A stretch of DNA of 10,596 bases from an uncultured Oscillospiraceae bacterium. GTDB lineage: Bacteria; Bacillota; Clostridia; Oscillospirales; Oscillospiraceae. Position 1 is the stretch's first letter; each line of letters begins with the position of its first letter. The translations under genes and the position numbers were made by a program. Of the stretch, positions 6,365-10,596 are shown piece after piece. The notes below the pieces were generated by a model. The model had not been told where the DNA came from, did no database searches, and saw only the letters and a list, made by a program, of their open reading frames with translations. The stretch is taken from contig CAJTVO010000115.1 in NCBI GenBank assembly GCA_910579485.1, forward strand, positions 1-10,596. The letters run 5' to 3'.

Positions 6365-8932
6365 TTACTGCACGTCCATAAACTTCGCCAGCAGCCTGCA
6401 CACGTCCCGCACATCGATGGGCTTGGCCACGTGGGCGTTCATCCCCGCGTCCAGACACTTCTGCACGTCCTCCGCGAAGGCGTCGGCGGTCATGGCGATG
6501 ATGGGGATGGTCTGGCTGTCCGGCCGCTCCAGGGTCCGGATGGCCTCCGTGGCCTGGTAGCCCGTCATGACGGGCATCCGCAGGTCCATCAGGATGGCGT
6601 CGTAGTGCCCTGGCTGGGAGGCCCGGAACTTCTCCACGCAGATCTGGCCGTTCTCGGCCCAATCCAGCTCCAGCCCTTCGGCGGTGAGCAGCTCCTCCGC
6701 GATCTCCCAGTTGAGCTCGTTGTCCTCCGCCAGCAGGATGCGGCGGCCGGTGAGATCGGCGTGGTCGGCCTCCTTCTTGACCGGGGCCTCCTCCCCGCCC
6801 TGGAGCATATAGGGCTTGAGCCCGTAGAACAGGGTGGATTTGAACAGGGGCTTGGAGATGAACCCGGAGACGCCCGCCGCCTTGGCCTCCTCCTCGATCT
6901 CGCTCCAGTCGTAGGCGGAGATCAGCAGGATGGGGATGTTCTCCCCGTAGCGGCGGCGCAGCTCCCGGGCGGCGGCCAGGCCGTCCATGCCCGGCAGCTT
7001 CCAGTCCAGGAGGATGATGTGGTAGGGGGTTCCCCGCCGGCAGGCGGCTTCCACCTTCTCCAGGGCGCTCTCCGCGTCCAGGGTCCAGTCCGCCAGGATG
7101 CCGATGGACTTCAGGGACGCCGCCGTGCTCTCGCACAGCTGCCGGTCGTCGTCCACCACCAGCATGGGCCAGCTGGGCAGGACCATGTCCGCCTCCATGA
7201 TCTCCGCCTTCTCCATATCCAGGGTCACGTGGAAGGAGGTGCCCTGCCCGGGCTCGCTGGTGACGTCGATGGCGCCGCCCATGGCGTCCACGATGTACTT
7301 GGTGATGGCCATGCCCAGGCCGGAGCCCTCGGTCTTCCGGACCCGGGTGCTGTCCTCCCGGACGAAGGACTCGAAGATGTGCTGCCGGAACTCCTCGGTC
7401 ATGCCGATGCCGTTGTCGCTGATGATAAAGTGGATCTGGATGAAGCTTTCCCCCTTCTCGGAGGGCGCCTCGTACATGGACACGTCGATCCGGCCGCCGT
7501 CGGGGGTGAACTTCACGGCGTTGCCCAGGATGTTCAGCAGGACCTGGTTCAGCCGCACGCTGTCGCAGCACACGTTCTCCGTGGAGATGTTGTGGATGGA
7601 CACGTCGAAGTGCTGGCGCTTTGCCCGGACCTGGGGCTGGACGATGCTGACGATGCTGTCCAGCACCTCCCGCAGGGAGACCTGGTCCACGCTGAGGGTC
7701 AGCTTGCCGCTCTCAATCTTGGACATGTCCAGCACGTCGTTGATGAGCCCCAGCAGGTGGCGGCTGGAGAGGGAGATCTTTTTCAGGCTGTTCTGCACCT
7801 GCTGCTTGTCATCGATGTTGGCCGTGGCGATGGCCGTCATGCCCACGATGGCGTTCATGGGCGTGCGGATGTCGTGGGACATGTTGGAGAGGAACTCGCT
7901 CTTGGCCTTGTTGGCCCGGACGGCCTCCTTCCGGGCCTGGTCCAGCTCCTCCATCTGCTGCCGGGCCATCTGGAAGTACTTCAGGAAGATCAGCACCAGC
8001 ACCATCAGCACCAGCGCGCAGGCCCCGAACACCATGTAGGTCCACCGGCTGGTGAAGCCGTTGACCATGGTGTCCAGCTCGTCATAGGGCATGAAGGTCA
8101 GCAGGAACCACTCGGAGTGGGCCAGCTTGTTGCAGTACACCTGCCGGGCCTCGCCGTTGACCCGGACCTCGTCGGAGTAGCTCTCCCCCTTGGCCATGGC
8201 GTCGGACAGGGCCTCAATGTAGAGCTCGGGAGTCTTGCCGTCCACCGGGGCGTACTGGCTGAGGACCCGCTCGAAGTAGCTCTTCCGGAAGGCGTCCCCG
8301 GTGCGGATGACGAAGCTGCCGTCCCTGCGGATGATGAAGGAGTAGACGTGGTTGCCGTCCTCCTCCAGGGACAGGGTGTCGCTGATGTAGGGGGCGGGGA
8401 GCCCGGCCACCAGAGCGGCGCAGGGGTGCTCCTCCGTGGGCGCGTGGGTGGAGGGGACCCCCAGGAGGATCACCCGGTTGCCCTGGGCGTCGTTGCCGAT
8501 GGCAACCTTCTTCTCCCCGGCCAGGACGGAGGCCATGAAGGGCTCCGGGTCCGTCAGCTCCACCTCCGCGCCGTACATCATGTCAAAGCTGCCGTCGGTG
8601 CGGTAAAAGGCCAGGTGGGTGAAATCCCGGGCCTGGGCGTTTGTGATCAGCTCCTGCTCCTGGGCCGGGGTGGCGTGGGCCTCCTTGGGCAGGACGGTCT
8701 GCACCATGGCCACCAGCTGGTCCAGCCGGAGGCCGATGGTGGTCTCGAAGTGCATGGCGATCTGGTCCCCCATGCTGGACATATACATCTGGCTGACTTC
8801 CCGGATGGTGCTGGCGCTCTGATGGTTCATGAAGAGCGCCAGGAAGGTGAAGATCGACAGGCTGAGGGTCAATACCAGGATCAGGCTGGTCTTCAGAAAT
8901 TGGGTCGTCTTGATTTTCGCTTTCCCGCGCAT
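6365..8932 (-). CDS. Membrane hybrid sensor histidine kinase with two receiver domains
   Basis: 855-residue inner-membrane sensor kinase. Order: transmembrane helix 1 (about 14-34); an extracytoplasmic sensor region (about 37-290), Cache-like by its closing EWFLLTFMPYDEL pattern (274-286) but assigned tentatively; transmembrane helix 2 (about 298-319); a short coiled linker; dimerisation domain with phosphorylatable His353 in SHDIRTPMNAI; ATPase domain with N-box NQVLLNILGNAVKF (462-475), DNGIGM (506-511) and GSGLGM (536-541); receiver 1 (about 589-710; Asp594/Asp595, acceptor Asp643, Ser672, Lys694); and receiver 2 (about 730-853; Glu736/Asp737, acceptor Asp783, Thr815, Lys837). All catalytic residues are present, so both receivers look functional. 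It carries no Hpt domain; a separate Hpt protein is encoded 40 nt upstream. The ATG at 8932 has AAGGAGG (8948-8942) 9 nt before it. It is the last gene of a leftward operon. The signal is unknown. Confidence 0.96.
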   Translation of the reverse strand: MRGKAKIKTTQFLKTSLILVLTLSLSIFTFLALFMNHQSASTIREVSQMYMSSMGDQIAMHFETTIGLRLDQLVAMVQTVLPKEAHATPAQEQELITNAQARDFTHLAFYRTDGSFDMMYGAEVELTDPEPFMASVLAGEKKVAIGNDAQGNRVILLGVPSTHAPTEEHPCAALVAGLPAPYISDTLSLEEDGNHVYSFIIRRDGSFVIRTGDAFRKSYFERVLSQYAPVDGKTPELYIEALSDAMAKGESYSDEVRVNGEARQVYCNKLAHSEWFLLTFMPYDELDTMVNGFTSRWTYMVFGACALVLMVLVLIFLKYFQMARQQMEELDQARKEAVRANKAKSEFLSNMSHDIRTPMNAIVGMTAIATANIDDKQQVQNSLKKISLSSRHLLGLINDVLDMSKIESGKLTLSVDQVSLREVLDSIVSIVQPQVRAKRQHFDVSIHNISTENVCCDSVRLNQVLLNILGNAVKFTPDGGRIDVSMYEAPSEKGESFIQIHFIISDNGIGMTEEFRQHIFESFVREDSTRVRKTEGSGLGMAITKYIVDAMGGAIDVTSEPGQGTSFHVTLDMEKAEIMEADMVLPSWPMLVVDDDRQLCESTAASLKSIGILADWTLDAESALEKVEAACRRGTPYHIILLDWKLPGMDGLAAARELRRRYGENIPILLISAYDWSEIEEEAKAAGVSGFISKPLFKSTLFYGLKPYMLQGGEEAPVKKEADHADLTGRRILLAEDNELNWEIAEELLTAEGLELDWAENGQICVEKFRASQPGHYDAILMDLRMPVMTGYQATEAIRTLERPDSQTIPIIAMTADAFAEDVQKCLDAGMNAHVAKPIDVRDVCRLLAKFMDVQ

Positions 8933-8966
8933 GACGCCGGGCCTCCTTCCTATTGTATTTGCCGGA

Positions 8967-8981
8967 GGCGCGTCACGCGCC
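8967..8981 (-). repeat. GC hairpin with the Hpt stop codon in its loop
   Basis: GGCGCG (8981-8976 on the minus strand reading gives the first arm) and CGCGCC pair perfectly over 6 bp, and the three-base loop is exactly the TGA stop codon of the Hpt gene (8975-8973). There is no T-run after it, so it is not a typical terminator. It could affect ribosome release, mRNA stability or coupling to the kinase start 40 nt later. The pairing is seen; any role is inferred, and a chance origin in GC-rich DNA is possible. Confidence 0.4.
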
Positions 8982-9335
8982 CACGGACTCCTGGAAGGCC
9001 CGGATGGCCGCCACGGTCTGGGCGTAGTCCGCCTTGACCTGCTCCAGCAGGGAGGGGGCTTCGGGAGTAACGCCGTTGCGCAGGGCCTCGCTCAGCTGGC
9101 AGCTGGAGCGGTAGAGCCTGGTGAAGTCCAGGTTCTGACACACGCCCTTGATGGTGTGGGCGGCCCGGAAGGCCTCCTGATAGTTCTCCTCCTCCATGGA
9201 GCGGACCAGCAGGCCGAAGCTGCCGTCGTTCAGGAACTTGAGAACGAATTTCTGCACCATGCGCTCGCTGGTCAGACGGCCCAGCACACCCTGATAATCG
9301 CCCTCCAGGGCGGCGTAACATTCCTGCAAAGTCAT
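8973..9335 (-). CDS. Stand-alone histidine phosphotransfer (Hpt) domain protein
   Basis: 120-residue cytosolic phosphotransfer protein, a phosphate carrier between receiver domains in multistep relays. The hallmark is AAHTIKGVCQNL (58-69) with acceptor His60, within an all-helical protein (a pattern matching the Hpt four-helix bundle), preceded by FGLLVRSMEEENYQEAFR and followed by LYRSSCQLSEALRNG. No other domain fits in this length. Its start codon overlaps the stop of the upstream HD-GYP/GGDEF gene as ATGA (9335-9332), with AAAGGAG (9352-9346) inside that gene 10 nt upstream, so translation is probably coupled. The downstream hybrid kinase has two receivers but lacks Hpt, making this protein its natural partner. 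Specificity for that kinase is inferred from position. Confidence 0.93.
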   Translation of the reverse strand: MTLQECYAALEGDYQGVLGRLTSERMVQKFVLKFLNDGSFGLLVRSMEEENYQEAFRAAHTIKGVCQNLDFTRLYRSSCQLSEALRNGVTPEAPSLLEQVKADYAQTVAAIRAFQESVGA

Positions 9336-10596
9336 GGCTCGCTTTCTCCTTTCTCCCCGCCGGCTTCCTCCCCGGCGTCCGAACTGCCCTCGATGGGCGA
9401 GATGACAGAGAGCATATCCCGCATACTCTCATCGTAAAAGGCGTACCGTCCCCGTCCGGACCGCTTGACCTTGTAGAGGGCCTGGTCCGCCGCGTGGAAC
9501 AGGGCGTCGTAATCGGTGCCCACCACGTCCGTGGGGGCGATGCCCATGCTCAGGCAGATGGGGAAGTCCTCAAACATGCTGCCGGAGATGCTGCTGTAGA
9601 TACGGGAGACGATGGGGTCCAGCTCCCCGCCGTACTCCAGGAACAGCAGGAACTCGTCCCCGCCCACCCGGGCGGCGATGTCCGCGCCGCGGATGCTCTC
9701 CTGGAGGCGGTCCGCCAGGAACTTCAGCACGTTGTCGCCGAAGATGTGCCCGTATGTATTGTTGGCGTTCTTGAAGTGGTCCAGGTCGAAGATCACCATG
9801 GCGAACTGGCTGCCGGGGCGGTCCTCGATGCGCTCCACGATCTGCTTCTTGGCGCTGGCGTGGTTGAGGAGCCCCGTCAGCGTGTCGTGGGAGGCCAGGC
9901 GCTCCAGGGCGGCCAGCTTCATCTGGGAGTCGTGGATGTCCACGGCCTTGCCGATGGCGCCGGTGTAGACCGGGGGCTCGTCGGCGCTCCAGGTGGCCCG
10001 GGCGATGATCCGGCACCACCGGGCCTCCCCGTCGATGACGGTCTTGCACTGGTACTTGATCACCGGCTGGGCCGGGGTGGTGTTGTGCAGGGCGGCCACC
10101 AGGCCCTCCACGCTCTCCTCGCTCATGATGCCCCGGACGTTGTCGTTGTGCAGGGGGTCCATCACCGTCTCCTTCAGCCCCAGCTTGTCGGCGCCCCAGG
10201 TGTTCAATGTCACGATGGGGGGATCGACGGTGTACTCGAACTGGATCTCCTGGCTCATGGCGGCGAAGAAGCTGTACTTCATCCGCTCGTGCTCCAGCAG
10301 CTGCAATGTCCGCTCGGAGGCGGACAGCTCCTCGTAGTGGTGCATCTCCTGGGCTACGGAGCGCATCTCCAGCTGGGCGGTGCGGCTCTCGTCCCGGGTC
10401 TGGAGCTGCTCGGGCAGCTCGGCGGCCACCTCCTGGAGGATCTCCATGAGCAGGGGGTTGAAGTTGCCGCACTGGTTGCCCAGGATCATCTCCACCGCCT
10501 TCTCGTGGGGGAAGGCGGGCTTGTAGACCCGGGGGCTGGTAAGGGCGTCGTACACGTCGGCCAGGGCCACGATCTGGGCGGAGATGGGGATCTCGT
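9332..10596 (-). CDS. Bifunctional c-di-GMP enzyme: HD-GYP (partial), PAS-like and GGDEF domains, 5' end outside the window
   Basis: Cytosolic protein combining a c-di-GMP phosphodiesterase-type domain with a diguanylate cyclase. The frame is open at the right edge. Residues are counted from the Val codon at 10570, with 8 more codons upstream (EIPISAQI). First comes the end of an HD-GYP domain: ALADVYDALTSPRVYKP (2-18) to about 52. The HD and GYP motifs themselves would be outside, so that activity cannot be judged. A likely coiled segment (about 58-97) leads to a PAS-like domain (about 100-215), then GGDEF (about 220-380): DLDHFKNANNTYGH (262-275), intact GGDEF at 303-307, and an inhibitory-site RxxD (RGAD, 294-297) five residues before it. 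An active, product-inhibited cyclase is therefore expected. A Gly/Glu-rich tail (391-412) follows and contains the next gene's ribosome binding site. Proteins of this type often start with a receiver domain, which would make it the relay output; that part is not visible. The GTG at 10570 is internal. Confidence 0.93.
   Translation of the reverse strand, partial: EIPISAQIVALADVYDALTSPRVYKPAFPHEKAVEMILGNQCGNFNPLLMEILQEVAAELPEQLQTRDESRTAQLEMRSVAQEMHHYEELSASERTLQLLEHERMKYSFFAAMSQEIQFEYTVDPPIVTLNTWGADKLGLKETVMDPLHNDNVRGIMSEESVEGLVAALHNTTPAQPVIKYQCKTVIDGEARWCRIIARATWSADEPPVYTGAIGKAVDIHDSQMKLAALERLASHDTLTGLLNHASAKKQIVERIEDRPGSQFAMVIFDLDHFKNANNTYGHIFGDNVLKFLADRLQESIRGADIAARVGGDEFLLFLEYGGELDPIVSRIYSSISGSMFEDFPICLSMGIAPTDVVGTDYDALFHAADQALYKVKRSGRGRYAFYDESMRDMLSVISPIEGSSDAGEEAGGEKGESEP

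Noticed and set aside
4591..6414. A 607-codon open frame on the minus strand opposite the phosphohexomutase
   Set aside because: Antisense shadow of a gene with all its family motifs; it also runs through the terminator stem at 6324-6361 and has no recognisable domain.
8952..8957. TACAAT on the minus strand before the kinase gene, a possible -10 box
   Set aside because: No -35-like hexamer is found about 17 nt upstream (the sequence there is GC-rich hairpin), so a separate kinase promoter is not supported.
6236..9037. A 933-codon open frame on the plus strand opposite the hybrid kinase
   Set aside because: Its product is dominated by His, Gly, Val, Leu and Asp in the pattern produced by reading a GC-rich gene backwards; the minus-strand kinase explains the region completely.

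Overview
The window looks like chromosomal DNA from a GC-rich Clostridia member, most likely Oscillospiraceae of the Flavonifractor/Lawsonibacter kind. This is inferred from strong Shine-Dalgarno sites (AAGGAGG), Firmicutes-type DnaK/DnaJ, a PgcA-like phosphohexomutase, Gram-positive-style promoters, and very GC-rich third codon positions. No rRNA, tRNA, CRISPR array, insertion sequence or origin was seen.

Layout. (1) Positions 1-2783, plus strand: the 3' part of dnaK, then complete dnaJ and rpiB (ribose-5-phosphate isomerase B), reading as one cluster that ends at an 18-bp perfect terminator stem shared with the opposing gene. (2) Positions 2905-3834, minus strand: manA (mannose-6-phosphate isomerase), with its own well-formed promoter at 3884-3912. 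(3) Positions 3949-4542, plus strand: a two-gene toxin-antitoxin module, a RelB/DinJ-family antitoxin with a YoeB/Txe-type toxin. It has a near-consensus promoter carrying an inverted repeat in the spacer and is clearly less GC-rich than its surroundings. (4) Positions 4569-6306, plus strand: a phosphohexomutase (PgcA-like) with its own promoter. (5) A convergent terminator at 6324-6361. (6) Positions 6365-10596, minus strand: a signalling operon transcribed leftward. It encodes a bifunctional HD-GYP/PAS-like/GGDEF protein (5' end outside the window), a stand-alone Hpt protein overlapping it by ATGA, and a membrane hybrid histidine kinase with two receiver domains.

How the parts may work together. 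rpiB, manA and the phosphohexomutase all interconvert sugar phosphates, although they lie in separate transcription units. The minus-strand operon supplies the parts of a multistep phosphorelay (kinase His, two receiver Asp residues, a separate Hpt His) next to a cyclic-di-GMP enzyme. The obvious inference is that an extracytoplasmic signal controls c-di-GMP turnover. The final phosphoacceptor, perhaps a receiver domain at the N-terminus of the HD-GYP/GGDEF protein, is not visible here. The families are all known; the most interesting items are this relay arrangement, the toxin-antitoxin module with its promoter/operator, and several RNA hairpins at gene junctions.
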